This document shows positions 31,882-41,298 of a DNA stretch of 64,000 nucleotides, piece by piece. Position numbers and translations under genes: made by a program. Source of the stretch: Candidatus Eremiobacterota bacterium (GTDB taxonomy: Bacteria > Vulcanimicrobiota > Vulcanimicrobiia > Vulcanimicrobiales > Vulcanimicrobiaceae); assembly GCA_019235885.1 (NCBI GenBank), contig JAFAKB010000080.1, positions 1-64,000 of the forward strand, in the 5' to 3' direction. A model generated the notes under the pieces. It saw nothing but the letters and a program-made list of their open reading frames with translations. It made no database searches and was not told the DNA's origin. Every line of letters begins with the position of its first letter. Position 1 is the stretch's first letter.

Positions 31882-33491
31882 AGCGTCCAGCTTCCGACGT
31901 TCCAGAAGTCGCTGACCGACTGCGCGGGCTTGACCCCGTGCAGATCGTCGTTCCAGGCGTCGACGTTCGCGCGCCAGACCATCGTGTGGTACGGCAGGAC
32001 CTCGCCGAGCCGGCGCTCGACCTGCGCGTACAAGCGCTTGCGCTGCGCGCGGTCGTACGTTGCCGCCGCGCGCTGCTGCAGCGCGCCGAGCTGCGCGTCG
32101 ACGACGCGCGAGTAGTTCGCGCCGTGCGGCGGAACGTTCTGCGGCGCGGAGGTCTGCGTGTCGTCGGGATCGGGGTTCTTCGTCCAGGCGTAGATGCCGA
32201 GATCGAACTTCCCGGCGGCGAAGAGCCCGCCGGCGCCCAACGGCGCGAACAGCACGTTCGCCGAGGCGTTGTGCACGTGCACGTCGATCCCGACGGTGCG
32301 CAGCTGCTGCTGGATCACCACCTCGGCGTTCTCGCGCGTCATCGCCCCGGCGACGGTGACGAACTCGAGCTCGAGCCGCTTGCCGTCCTTGACGCGGACC
32401 CCGTCCGGGCCGGAGCGCCAGCCGGCGCGGTCGAGCAGCGCGCGCGCGCGCGCCGGGTCGAAGGGCGTCGGATCCGCCTGTTTGGTGTACGCCCACGAGC
32501 GCGGAAACAGGTCGCCCCAGTCGGGCAGGTCGACGTCGAGATAGACTTTCCGCGCGATCGCGTTCCAGTCGATCCCCATCGCGGTCGCGCGCCGCACGCT
32601 CAGGTCGGAGAGCGGCGCGCGCCCGCCGTTGAAGACGACCATCTCGAACTGCGAGGACGGCACCGCGCTGACCGCGACGCTCGGGAGCGCCTTGACGTCG
32701 CGGTACTGCTGCTCGGGTGCCGCGAAGTAGAAGTCGATGTCGTGCGTCTTGAGCGCGACCAGCAGCGTGTTCTCGCTCGGGATGATGCGGTACGTCACGC
32801 GCTGCAGACCCGGTTTGCCGCCGTACCAGTACGGGTTGGGGACCATCTCGATCCGCGAGTTGACGTCGTAGCGCTCGACCATGTAGGGCCCGCTGCCGAC
32901 CGGCTTGAGGTTGAACGGGTCCTGATTGAGGTCCGGCTTGCCGGCCAGCAGGTGCTTGGGCAGGATCGCCCCTTGCCCGCCGCAGCGCATGAAGTTCGAG
33001 ACGAACGGTGCCGAGGGCGCGCGCAGCTTGACGACGACGGTGTGCGCGTCCTTCGCCGTGACGCTCTGCGCTTGGTCGTGCGGAAAGTGGTACGGCACGT
33101 TGTTGCGCGGGTTCATCACCTGCTGGAACGTGAAGACGACGTCGTCCGCGGTGAGCGGCTTGCCGTCGGAGAAGCGCAGGTTCGGCCGCAGGTGATAGGT
33201 GATCGTCTTGCCGTCGGCGCTGATCCCGCCGTTCTCGCGCGTCGGCACGACGCTGGCGGCGTCCGGGATCGGCTCGCCGCGGTCGTCGAAGCGGATCAGC
33301 CCGCTGAACAAGAACTGCGCGAGATCGGTCGACGCGGCTTGGCCCGACAGCAGCGGGTTCAGGTTGTCGATGGTCCGCAGCGCGCCGATGCGCACGTGGC
33401 CGGGCTCGCTCCACGGATGGCGGCCGGCGGCCGGCGCCGCCGGCGTGCTGAGCAGCACGAGCGCGAGCAGCGCGACGGCGAAGCGCCTCAC
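31878..33491 (-). CDS. Peptide/nickel-type ABC transporter substrate-binding protein (SBP_bac_5)
   Basis: A 537-residue exported binding protein. Signal peptide MRRFAVALLALVLLSTPAAP; family 5 signature regions VRIGALRTIDNLNPLLSGQA, the LRPNLRFSDGKPLTADDVVF motif near residue 105, KPVGSGPYMVERYD near 195 and PYWYGGKPGLQRVTYRI. It should bind oligopeptides or similar solutes in the periplasm. No permease or ATPase gene lies nearby, so the transporter is encoded elsewhere or the protein is an orphan. It is 10 bases downstream of the helicase gene and overlaps the DUF885 gene. Confidence 0.93.
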   Translation of the reverse strand: MRRFAVALLALVLLSTPAAPAAGRHPWSEPGHVRIGALRTIDNLNPLLSGQAASTDLAQFLFSGLIRFDDRGEPIPDAASVVPTRENGGISADGKTITYHLRPNLRFSDGKPLTADDVVFTFQQVMNPRNNVPYHFPHDQAQSVTAKDAHTVVVKLRAPSAPFVSNFMRCGGQGAILPKHLLAGKPDLNQDPFNLKPVGSGPYMVERYDVNSRIEMVPNPYWYGGKPGLQRVTYRIIPSENTLLVALKTHDIDFYFAAPEQQYRDVKALPSVAVSAVPSSQFEMVVFNGGRAPLSDLSVRRATAMGIDWNAIARKVYLDVDLPDWGDLFPRSWAYTKQADPTPFDPARARALLDRAGWRSGPDGVRVKDGKRLELEFVTVAGAMTRENAEVVIQQQLRTVGIDVHVHNASANVLFAPLGAGGLFAAGKFDLGIYAWTKNPDPDDTQTSAPQNVPPHGANYSRVVDAQLGALQQRAAATYDRAQRKRLYAQVERRLGEVLPYHTMVWRANVDAWNDDLHGVKPAQSVSDFWNVGSWTL

Positions 33492-33501
33492 GCGGCGGCG
33501 G

Positions 33502-35412
33502 TTACCGCGCGCGCGCGCGCCGCCCGCGGCGGCGGCGGTTGCCGTTCTTCATCTCGTGCGCGCCGTTGTGGTGTTGCGGCTGCTGGCCGTTCTGCGAGGG
33601 GCGCGGCGCCGTCCCGTTGGCGGGGATCTGCGCGTAGCCCGAGAGCATCTCGTCGACGCGCTGGTAGGCGCTTCCGAGCAGTCCCACCAGCGACGAGCCG
33701 ACCTCGATCACGCGCTCGGGGAGATCCTCGGTGGAGTACAGCGTGACGAACTTGTCGCCATCGCGCTTGACGTCGATGCGGCGCCGCTCCCAGCGCATCG
33801 ACTTCGGGTTCACGTCGAGCATCCGGTTTGCGAACCGCTCGGCGTCCTCGTGCGGCGCGACGCGGCGTGCCTCGGCGACCCACTGGTCCCACTTGCGCGA
33901 GAAGTCCGGGATCGGGCGGCCTTTGCGGTCGTAGGCGGTGCGCTGCGGCGGCATCTCGAGCCGCCAGTGGCTCTCCGGATCGATCGGCTGGAACGTCGGC
34001 TTGATCTCGCGCGGCCCGTTGAACGCGTCGATCTCGATCAGCGCCGTGTCGATGTCCTCGGCGGTGCGCACCTTCGCGGCGCGCTTCGGATCGCGGCGCA
34101 GCAGCTCTTCGAACTTGTCGGCGACCTGCGCGGTCATCCGGCCCTGCGCGTCGATGTGCGGCGGCAGGCCGTACAGCGAAGGCACCGTCATCAGCTGGTG
34201 CCGGTGCGCCTGGTCGACGAGGTCGATGATGATCGCCGCCGGCTTGGCCGACTTCTCGATCAGCTCGCGCCGCTCGAGCCCGGAGTTGGTGTTCGAGAGC
34301 GGGACCGCGATCTCGTCGAGCGGGCGCAGCGCGCGGCCGGTGATCTGCGTGTAGAGCGTCGTCGACTTGGTCGGCCGCGCGTTCAGGATTACCTGGACCG
34401 ACGGAACGTCGAACCCTTCGAGGTAGAGCCCGCAGTTCACCAGCACGTCGATGCCTTCGCCGCGGAACTGGCGCACGATTCGCTCGCGCTCCTCGCGCGG
34501 CGTCTCGCCGGAGGCCCACTCGGCGCGCAGGCCGTGCGCGACGAACTCTTCCGCGACGTCGCGCGCGTGCTCGACCGAGGCGGTGAAGACGAGCGCCTTC
34601 ATCCCGGCCGTGTGCTGCTTGTAGGACGCGACGATGCGCGCGTTGCGGTCCTTGATGTTGACCGCTTGCGCCAGCTGTCCGATGACGAAGTCGCCGCCGC
34701 GCGAGGCGACCTCGTCGAGGCTGACGTGGGTCGCGACCGCGTACGACTTCACCGGCACGAGATAGCCCGCGTCGATCCCCTTGCGGGCGTCCATCGTGTA
34801 GACGATCTTCTCGAAGACGTCGACCAGCCGCACGCCGTCACCGCGGTTCGGCGTCGCGGTGAAGCCCATGATCATCGCTTCGGGGCGCTGGCCGAGGACG
34901 GCGTCGACGATCGCGCGATAGGACGGTGCGGCGGCGTGGTGCGCTTCGTCGATGACGAACAGCGCGATGCGGCGCTTGAAGCGGGCGACGAAGTCCTCGA
35001 GCCGTTTCTCGGCGAGGGTCTGCACCGTCGCGACCACGATCGTCGAGTCCTCGGCGGCACGGCGCTCCGCCTTCTCGATCCCGATCACCGCGTCGGGGTT
35101 CTCGACCTTCATCTTCTCGGCGATCTGCTCGATCAGCTCGTCGCGGTGCGCGACGACCAGCGTCACCTCGCCGGTGCGCAGCGAGAGCAGCTTCGGCAGC
35201 GTCGCGATGATGACGGTCTTCCCGAGCCCGGTCGCGAGCGAGACGAGCTGGCTGCACACACCGCGCGCGCGATGCTCGAGGATCGCTTGCTGCGCCTCGA
35301 CTTGATAGGGGCGAAGGTGGGGTGCCCGCGGCGTAGCCGCGCGGGCGGGTTCGAGCGCCGGGCGACGTCGCGGCCGCGTCATGGCGGCAGGCGTCGCGTC
35401 AGTCAGTTCCAT
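33502..35412 (-). CDS. SF2 DEAD/DEAH-box helicase with C-terminal extension
   Basis: A 636-residue superfamily 2 helicase of the SSL2/UvrB-like type. Q/I motif LRPYQVEAQQAIL, Walker A LATGLGKTV near residue 62, Walker B FVIDEAHHA (DEAH) near 155, GFTATPNRGDG (motif III), ALVFTASVEHARD (motif IV), and motifs V/VI VNCGLYLEGFDVPSVQ and QITGRALRP. The C-terminal 200 residues have no domain I recognise and end in a very basic tail (NRRRRGRRARAR) that could bind nucleic acid. M11 (MTRPRRRP) is an alternative start. It leads an odd operon with the binding protein and DUF885 gene. Confidence 0.9.
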   Translation of the reverse strand: MELTDATPAAMTRPRRRPALEPARAATPRAPHLRPYQVEAQQAILEHRARGVCSQLVSLATGLGKTVIIATLPKLLSLRTGEVTLVVAHRDELIEQIAEKMKVENPDAVIGIEKAERRAAEDSTIVVATVQTLAEKRLEDFVARFKRRIALFVIDEAHHAAAPSYRAIVDAVLGQRPEAMIMGFTATPNRGDGVRLVDVFEKIVYTMDARKGIDAGYLVPVKSYAVATHVSLDEVASRGGDFVIGQLAQAVNIKDRNARIVASYKQHTAGMKALVFTASVEHARDVAEEFVAHGLRAEWASGETPREERERIVRQFRGEGIDVLVNCGLYLEGFDVPSVQVILNARPTKSTTLYTQITGRALRPLDEIAVPLSNTNSGLERRELIEKSAKPAAIIIDLVDQAHRHQLMTVPSLYGLPPHIDAQGRMTAQVADKFEELLRRDPKRAAKVRTAEDIDTALIEIDAFNGPREIKPTFQPIDPESHWRLEMPPQRTAYDRKGRPIPDFSRKWDQWVAEARRVAPHEDAERFANRMLDVNPKSMRWERRRIDVKRDGDKFVTLYSTEDLPERVIEVGSSLVGLLGSAYQRVDEMLSGYAQIPANGTAPRPSQNGQQPQHHNGAHEMKNGNRRRRGRRARAR

Positions 35413-35681
35413 TGCGCCTTCGATGGGAAACGCTCCGTCGCTCCTCGACGGGGCGAGAGGCCGGTTCGAGGCACTCGCGTGCCGTCAAGAGCCGGATTGT
35501 TGGGCGTTACGTTCAGAGACCGCCTCGCGGACTCCTCGGTTGCGAGCGAACGGCCGACACCGTTCGATATCTTGACAGAGGAAGCGGCCTCGGCCGGCCC
35601 GTTCGTACCGATAGTAGTATCGGCGGGTGCTCCCGGCGGATGAAGCGCCGGTCGGGACTCCGCTCCTCATTCCGGAGACCC

Positions 35682-38342
35682 ATGCCGCTGGTTCGCTTTC
35701 CCCCGCACGTCGTCGCCTCCGCCGCGCTGGTCGCACTCGCCGCCGCGGCGCTTCCGTTCGGGCACGCGCGGGTCGCCGGTGCGGGCGCGGTCGTTCCGCT
35801 GATGCTGGTCGCGGCGGCGGTCGCCGAGACGGTGACGTTCGCCGTCCTGATCGCGCTCTACGCGCGCGAGCCGCGGCGCTCGACCGGGTTTCTGGCCTTC
35901 TCCTATCTCGCCGCGGCCGTCTTCACGTGCCTGCAGGCCGGTTCGCTCCCGCTCGCGCCGTCGGCACCGCCCGCCTTCCCGGCCGCCTCGCAGACGGCAG
36001 CGTGGATGTACGTCCTCTGCCACCTGGGGTTCGCCGTCTGCGCGATCGTCTACGCACGACTGCGCCACCCGGACGAGTACCAGCTCACCGGCGCCCAAGC
36101 GCGCCGGTACCTGCGCTGGACCGCCGCCGGCTTCGTGGCCGTGACCGTCCTTGCCGTCGCGGCGGTGCTGACCGCCGGCGAGCGGCTCGTCATCGTGCAC
36201 GGGCTGCACATCGGCTTCAGCAACGGCCCGCGCGGGTCGCTCTTGATCGCCGCGTGCATCGTCGCGACCGTCGTGGTCTTTCGGCGCGGCGTCCGCGACG
36301 GGGTCGACGCCGGCCTGACGCTGGCGCTGGTCGCGGTCACGCTCGACGTCGCGCTGAACTTCTACGCCGGCGAGCGTTTCGTCGTCGCCTGGTACGCGGC
36401 CCGGATCCTCATCGTGGGCGCGTCGACGTTCGTCTTGATCGCCTCGATCCGCGACCTCATGCTCTGGCGCACGCGCGCGCTGCACCTCGGCGACCTCCTC
36501 GCGGTGCAGCTGCACCGCGTCGAGCACCATTCGCAGCGGCTGGAGTCGCTGTGGCGGCTGGCCTCGCAGCCGCCGCTCGACGACGAGGCGTTCTTGGCCG
36601 CGGTGCTGGACGAGGCGTCGAAAGCGATCCATCCGGGCCCGCCGTTCTACGGCGTGCTCGCGCACCTCGACGGCGCGGAGATCGTCATCGACGTCAACCG
36701 CTGCGGCGACGACATCGACCAGGCGCTCGTGCCCGGCGCGCGGCTGCCGTTCAAGCAGACGCTGCTCTCGGAGCTGTTGCGGACCGGGCGGACCTGCTCG
36801 TGGGACGACGTCCACACGCACCCCGAGCTCGCCGCGATCCCGCGCGTGGACGAGATGCCGTGGCGCGCGTTCATCGGCACGCCCCTCCGCGTCGGGCCCA
36901 CGGTCTATTTCCTGACCTTCACCTCGCTCACGGCGCTGGTCGAGCCGTTCGCGCCGGACGACCACGCGTACCTCGAGATCGTCGCGTCGTTCTGCGCTTC
37001 GCGGCTGCAGCAGCGCGTGCAGTTCGAGCGCTTGCGCCACCAGTCGACGCACGACTCGCTGACCGGGCTGCCGAACCGGGCCGCGTTCCGCGCCAAGGCG
37101 GTCGAAGCGCTCGCGGCCTGTCCGAACGTCGCCTTGGCCGTCGTCGACGTCGACCGCTTCCGCGCGGTGAACGAGTCGCTCGGGCATCAGACCGCCGACG
37201 CGGTGCTGGTCGAGGTGGCGGCGGCGCTCACCGCGCGGGTGAGCGAAGGCGACGTCGTCGCGCGGATCGGCGGCGACGTGTTCGGCGTGCTGCTGCGCGA
37301 CGCGACGCGCGCCGGCGCGGAGCGGCGCGTCGAGCGGCTTCATGCCGCGTTCGCGCAGCCGTTCGGGACCGGCGACCGCGAGGGCAAGGAGCGGGTCGCG
37401 GTGACCGCCAGCATCGGCGTCGCGCTGGCGCCGCACGACGGGCCGGTGTTCGAGAAGCTGCTCGCGCGCGCCGACGCGGCGGTGCGCAGCTCGAAGGAGC
37501 GCGGCCGCGCGCGCTGGTCGTTCTACGACGTGCGCGACGCCGACGCGTTCGCCGCCGCGCGCAAGCTGCAGAACGACATCGCCGAAGCGCTGGTGCGCGA
37601 GGAGTTCGTGCTGCGCTTTCAGCCGCACGTCGAGCTCGCGACCGGTCGCGTCGTCGGCGCCGAGGCGCTGATCCGCTGGCGGCATCCCGAGCGCGGGCTG
37701 CTGGCGCCGGCCGAGTTCTTTCCGCTCGCCGAAGCGCACGGCATGGCCGGCGCGATCGGCGCCTGGGTGATGCGCGAGACGGTGCGCGCCTCGCGCGCGT
37801 GGCGCGCCGCCGATCCGGCGTTTCGCGCCTGGTTCAACCTCTCCGCGCTCGAGCTGAGCGATCCCGCGCTGCTGCGGCAGATTCGCGAGCTCGGAGAAGA
37901 GCTGCGCGGCGTCGGCGCGGAGATCAGCGAGTCGATCGCGATGCGCGACGTGCACGCCACGATGCGCACCGTCGCGGACCTGCGCGAAGCGGGGCTGCTG
38001 ATCGCGCTCGACGACTTCGGCACCGGCTACTCCTCGCTCGCGCACTTGAAACGGCTGCCGATCGACGTGGTGAAGATCGACGGCACGTTCACCGCCGGCG
38101 TTCCGAACGATCCGCACGACGCCGCGATCGTCGAAGCCGTGGTCGGCATCGCGACGCGCTACGGTTTCGAGACGGTCGCCGAAGGCGTCGAGACGATGGA
38201 GCAGGCGGCGTACCTGCGTTCCGTCGGCTGCGATCTCGCGCAGGGCTTCGCGTACGCGCCCCCGATGGCCGCCGCGGACTTCGAGGCGTGGCTGCGCGCC
38301 GCGCGAAACACTCCGCGCGCCGGCGCGTACATACGGGCATGA
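35682..38342 (+). CDS. Membrane GAF-GGDEF-EAL protein with degenerate cyclase site
   Basis: An 886-residue protein. Seven or eight N-terminal membrane helices (to about residue 260, MASE4-like) are followed by a GAF-like region (about 275-445), a GGDEF domain (LTGLPNRAAF near 460) and an EAL domain. In the GGDEF domain the signature reads IGGDVFGVLL, so the catalytic Glu of GGDEF is Val and cyclase activity is doubtful. The EAL domain keeps GAEALIRWRHP, the ISESIA loop, DDFGTGYSSL and VKIDGTF, so c-di-GMP phosphodiesterase activity is possible. ATG 35682 has GGAG 6 bases upstream; the open frame back to 35412 is antisense to the helicase leader. Confidence 0.93.
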   Translation: MPLVRFPPHVVASAALVALAAAALPFGHARVAGAGAVVPLMLVAAAVAETVTFAVLIALYAREPRRSTGFLAFSYLAAAVFTCLQAGSLPLAPSAPPAFPAASQTAAWMYVLCHLGFAVCAIVYARLRHPDEYQLTGAQARRYLRWTAAGFVAVTVLAVAAVLTAGERLVIVHGLHIGFSNGPRGSLLIAACIVATVVVFRRGVRDGVDAGLTLALVAVTLDVALNFYAGERFVVAWYAARILIVGASTFVLIASIRDLMLWRTRALHLGDLLAVQLHRVEHHSQRLESLWRLASQPPLDDEAFLAAVLDEASKAIHPGPPFYGVLAHLDGAEIVIDVNRCGDDIDQALVPGARLPFKQTLLSELLRTGRTCSWDDVHTHPELAAIPRVDEMPWRAFIGTPLRVGPTVYFLTFTSLTALVEPFAPDDHAYLEIVASFCASRLQQRVQFERLRHQSTHDSLTGLPNRAAFRAKAVEALAACPNVALAVVDVDRFRAVNESLGHQTADAVLVEVAAALTARVSEGDVVARIGGDVFGVLLRDATRAGAERRVERLHAAFAQPFGTGDREGKERVAVTASIGVALAPHDGPVFEKLLARADAAVRSSKERGRARWSFYDVRDADAFAAARKLQNDIAEALVREEFVLRFQPHVELATGRVVGAEALIRWRHPERGLLAPAEFFPLAEAHGMAGAIGAWVMRETVRASRAWRAADPAFRAWFNLSALELSDPALLRQIRELGEELRGVGAEISESIAMRDVHATMRTVADLREAGLLIALDDFGTGYSSLAHLKRLPIDVVKIDGTFTAGVPNDPHDAAIVEAVVGIATRYGFETVAEGVETMEQAAYLRSVGCDLAQGFAYAPPMAAADFEAWLRAARNTPRAGAYIRA

Positions 38343-38488
38343 AGACAACGATACGGCGACCGGAACCGACGTGTCCGGTGCGCACCCTGCCGCGGCCGGT
38401 CGGCGCGAACGCCGCCCCGTTCGGCGGCTGGGGCCCGCGCGTCCCCGGAATTTAAGGAACAGCCAAAGAGCTGCCGAACGCGTCGCCT

Positions 38489-38980
38489 ATGCAAAAAGAG
38501 GGCTGGCGCGGGCGGTACTACGAGGACTTCGAGGTGGGCGACCTCTACCGCCATCGCCTCGGGCGCACCGTGACGGAGACCGACAACACGCTCTTCACGA
38601 TGCTGACGCTCAACACCAACCCGATCCACTTCGACGAGAACCTGGCGCAGCAGACGCCCTTCAAGCAGATTCTCGTCAATTCGTGCTACACGCTCTCGCT
38701 CGCCGTCGGGCTCTCCGTCTCGGATCTGAGCGAGCACGTGATGGCGAACCTGGGCTGGAACGACATCCGGCTTCCGAGCCCGGTGTACGTCGGCGACACG
38801 ATGTACGCGTCGAGCGAGATCCTGGCCAAGCGCGAGTCGGCCTCGCGCAACGACGTCGGGATCGTCACCGCGCGCACGACCGGCGTGAACCAGCGCGGCG
38901 AGACGATCATCTCGTACGAGCGCACCTTCATGGTCTACAAGCGCGGCCAGGACCCGCGCGACTCGCTCCAGCCCGCGTAG
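38489..38980 (+). CDS. MaoC-family enoyl-CoA hydratase (mesaconyl/itaconyl-CoA hydratase-like)
   Basis: A 163-residue hot-dog-fold dehydratase. The hydratase motif is TNTNPIHFDENLAQQ near residue 45 (Asp/Asn-His dyad of R-hydratases: NPIHFD), preceded by YYEDFEVGDLYRH and followed by PVYVGDTMYASSEI and GVNQRGETIISYERTFMVYKR. This precise pattern occurs in MaoC proteins acting on branched or dicarboxylic enoyl-CoAs such as mesaconyl-CoA. Seven bases separate it from the acyl-CoA dehydrogenase. Substrate is inference. Confidence 0.88.
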   Translation: MQKEGWRGRYYEDFEVGDLYRHRLGRTVTETDNTLFTMLTLNTNPIHFDENLAQQTPFKQILVNSCYTLSLAVGLSVSDLSEHVMANLGWNDIRLPSPVYVGDTMYASSEILAKRESASRNDVGIVTARTTGVNQRGETIISYERTFMVYKRGQDPRDSLQPA

Positions 38981-38987
38981 CGGCGCG

Positions 38988-40133
38988 GTGGATCGCGAGA
39001 CGCTGCGCGCCGAGGTGCGCGCGCTGTGCGAGCGGCTCGGCGGCGCGGCGTACTGGCGCGCGCTCGACGCGAAGCGCGCGTATCCCGAAGCGTTCGCGCG
39101 CGCCTTCGCCGAGGCGCGCTATCTCGCGGCGCTGATCCCGCGCGAGTACGGCGGCCTCGGCCTCTCGCTCGGCGACGCGTGCGTGATCGTGGAAGAGATC
39201 AACCACGCCGGCGGCAACGCGGGAACCGCGCACGCGCAGCTCTACACGATGGGTACGCTGCTGCGCTGGGGAAGCGAGGAGCAGAAGCGCGCCTGGCTGC
39301 CGCGGATCGCGCGCGGTGAGGTACGGCTGCAGGCGTTCGGCGTCACCGAGCCGGTCGCGGGGAGCGACACGACGCGCATCGAGACGCGCGCCGAGCGCCG
39401 CGGCGAGGTCTACGTGATCAACGGCCGCAAGCGCTGGACCTCGCGCTACCAGCACTCCGACGCGATGCTGCTCCTCGCGCGCACCGGGCCGGCGACCGCC
39501 GCCGAGCGCGGCGCCGGGCTGTCGGTGTTCTTGGTCGACTTGCGCGCGATGCGGCCGGGCGCGATCGAGGTCGCCCCGATCGGCGTGTGGATGAACAACG
39601 AGACGAACGAGATCGCGATCCGCGAGGTGGAGGTTCCGGCGGCGAACCTGATCGGTGAGGAAGGACGCGGGTTTCGCTACATCATCGACGGCTGGAACGC
39701 GGAGCGGATCCTGATCGCGGCGGAGTGCGTCGGGCACGGGCGGTTTCTGGTCGAGCGCGCGGCGGCGTACGTCAGCGAGCGCGAGGTGTTCGGGAAGAAG
39801 CTCGGCGCGAACCAGTCGATCCAGTTTCCGATCGCGCGCGCGCACGCGGCGCTCGAGGCGGCCGACCTCGTGCGAAAAGACGCGGCCGATCGGTTCGACC
39901 GCGGCGAGCCGTGCGGTCCGCAGGCCAACACCGCGAAGCTCCTCGCCAGCGAAGCCTCGTGGCAAGCCGCGAACGCGGCGATCGATGCGCTCGGCGGGAA
40001 CGGCTTCGCCGCCGACTACGACGTCGAGCGGATCGCGCGCGAGACCCGGCTCTACACCGTCGCGCCGCTCTCGAACAACTTGATCCTGGCGTATCTCGGG
40101 CACAACGTGCTCGGGATGCCGCGCTCGACGTGA
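38988..40133 (+). CDS. Acyl-CoA dehydrogenase
   Basis: A 381-residue flavoprotein. GTG start. FAD/substrate motifs FGVTEPVAGSDTTRIETRA near residue 120, YVINGRKRWTSRYQHSDAML near 140, and the C-terminal region with AIDALGGNGFAADYDVERIARE near 330. The conserved catalytic-base position of the family (Glu/Arg near 365, in VAPLSNNLIL) is not obvious, so substrate class is open. It oxidises an acyl-CoA with ETF as acceptor, based on family knowledge. It is coupled to the MaoC gene by 7 bases. Confidence 0.9.
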   Translation: MDRETLRAEVRALCERLGGAAYWRALDAKRAYPEAFARAFAEARYLAALIPREYGGLGLSLGDACVIVEEINHAGGNAGTAHAQLYTMGTLLRWGSEEQKRAWLPRIARGEVRLQAFGVTEPVAGSDTTRIETRAERRGEVYVINGRKRWTSRYQHSDAMLLLARTGPATAAERGAGLSVFLVDLRAMRPGAIEVAPIGVWMNNETNEIAIREVEVPAANLIGEEGRGFRYIIDGWNAERILIAAECVGHGRFLVERAAAYVSEREVFGKKLGANQSIQFPIARAHAALEAADLVRKDAADRFDRGEPCGPQANTAKLLASEASWQAANAAIDALGGNGFAADYDVERIARETRLYTVAPLSNNLILAYLGHNVLGMPRST

Positions 40134-40203
40134 TGCCGTCCCGCTCGTCACGCCCGGCGCGCCGCTCGTCACGGGGCGCTCGACCCTCCTCGTCCGGCGT
40201 GGT

Positions 40204-41298
40204 ATGACGGACGCATCGATGGAGAGAAGGCGCCTTCCGCTCACGGTTCGGCTCGTGCCGCTGTTCGCGGTCTTCGGGCTCGGCGCGTTCCTGTACCGGT
40301 ATCTCGACGACCTCGCTCGGCACCGTGTGGGTACGTTCGGGATGCGGCTCTTCGAGGAGAGTACCGGCGTCCTCACGGCGCTCGTGATCGTGCCGATCGT
40401 TGTCGGCGTCTCGCGGCAGGTGCCGTGGACGCGCGCCGGCTGGCCGCGCGCCGGGCTGGCGCACCTCGGCGGCGCCCTGGTCTTCACCCTGCTGCACACG
40501 ACGTTGATGGCGGCGACGCGCGCGATGCTCTCGCCGCTCACCGGGATGGGACCGTACGACTACGGTGACATGCTGTGGCGTTACCCGATGGAGGCGTCGA
40601 ACGATCTCTTCGTCTATGCCGTCGCCGCCGCGCTGGCGTACTACGCCGGTCGCGAGGACCGCATGCGAAAGGCCGAGCTCGCGGCCGCCGATCTGCGCGC
40701 GCAGCTAGCGCAGGCGACGCTGGAGAACTTGCGCCTGCAGCTCAACCCCCATTTCCTGTTCAACGCGCTCAACGCGATCTCGTCGGTGATGTACGAGGAC
40801 GTGCGTCGCGCCGACGCGATGCTCGCGCGGCTCAGCGAGTTCCTGCGCACCGTGCTCGCGAACGAGGCGCAGCAGGTCCCGCTCGGCGACGAGCTCGACG
40901 TTGAGCGCATGTACGTCGACGTCATGCGGGCGCGGCTGGAGCAGGCGCTGCGCTTCGAGGTGCGCGTCGATCCGGCGGCGCGCGACGCGGTCGTGCCGTT
41001 CCTGGTGCTGCAGCCGCTGCTGGAGAACGCCATCCGCCACGGGATGGGCGGCGAGCGCGAGGCGATCGCGATCACGGTCGACGTCGCGCGCGAGCGCGAG
41101 ACGACGGTGATCTCGGTCGCGGACGACGGCGTCGGCTTGCGGAACGGAACGCCGCGGAGCGGCCACGGGTTGGCGAACGTCGAGTCGCGGCTGCGCGCGC
41201 TGTACGACGGCGGCGCCAGCTTCGCGATCGCGAGCGCGCCGCAGGGCGGGACGCGCGCGACGGTGCGCTTTCCGTACGCGGCGGCCGGGGCGGGGTAG
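40204..41298 (+). CDS. LytS/YehU-type sensor histidine kinase
   Basis: A 364-residue kinase. Four or five N-terminal membrane helices (for example PLFAVFGLGAFLYRYLDD, LTALVIVPIVVGVSRQV) precede the His_kinase domain; the phospho-acceptor lies in LQLNPHFLFNALNAISSVM near residue 182. The ATPase part has N-box QPLLENAIRHGMGGE and G-box DDGVGLRNG, GHGLANVESRLRALYDGG. It is translationally linked to the LytTR response regulator whose GTG overlaps its TAG. What it senses is unknown. Confidence 0.93.
   Translation: MTDASMERRRLPLTVRLVPLFAVFGLGAFLYRYLDDLARHRVGTFGMRLFEESTGVLTALVIVPIVVGVSRQVPWTRAGWPRAGLAHLGGALVFTLLHTTLMAATRAMLSPLTGMGPYDYGDMLWRYPMEASNDLFVYAVAAALAYYAGREDRMRKAELAAADLRAQLAQATLENLRLQLNPHFLFNALNAISSVMYEDVRRADAMLARLSEFLRTVLANEAQQVPLGDELDVERMYVDVMRARLEQALRFEVRVDPAARDAVVPFLVLQPLLENAIRHGMGGEREAIAITVDVARERETTVISVADDGVGLRNGTPRSGHGLANVESRLRALYDGGASFAIASAPQGGTRATVRFPYAAAGAG

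Noticed and set aside
30154-33414. One 1086-residue protein including DUF885
   Set aside because: The N-terminal half is an out-of-frame reading of the binding-protein gene; the GTG at 31881 gives the correct DUF885 length.
35572-35600. TTGACA as a -35 box for the GGDEF-EAL gene
   Set aside because: No acceptable -10 lies 16-19 bases downstream.
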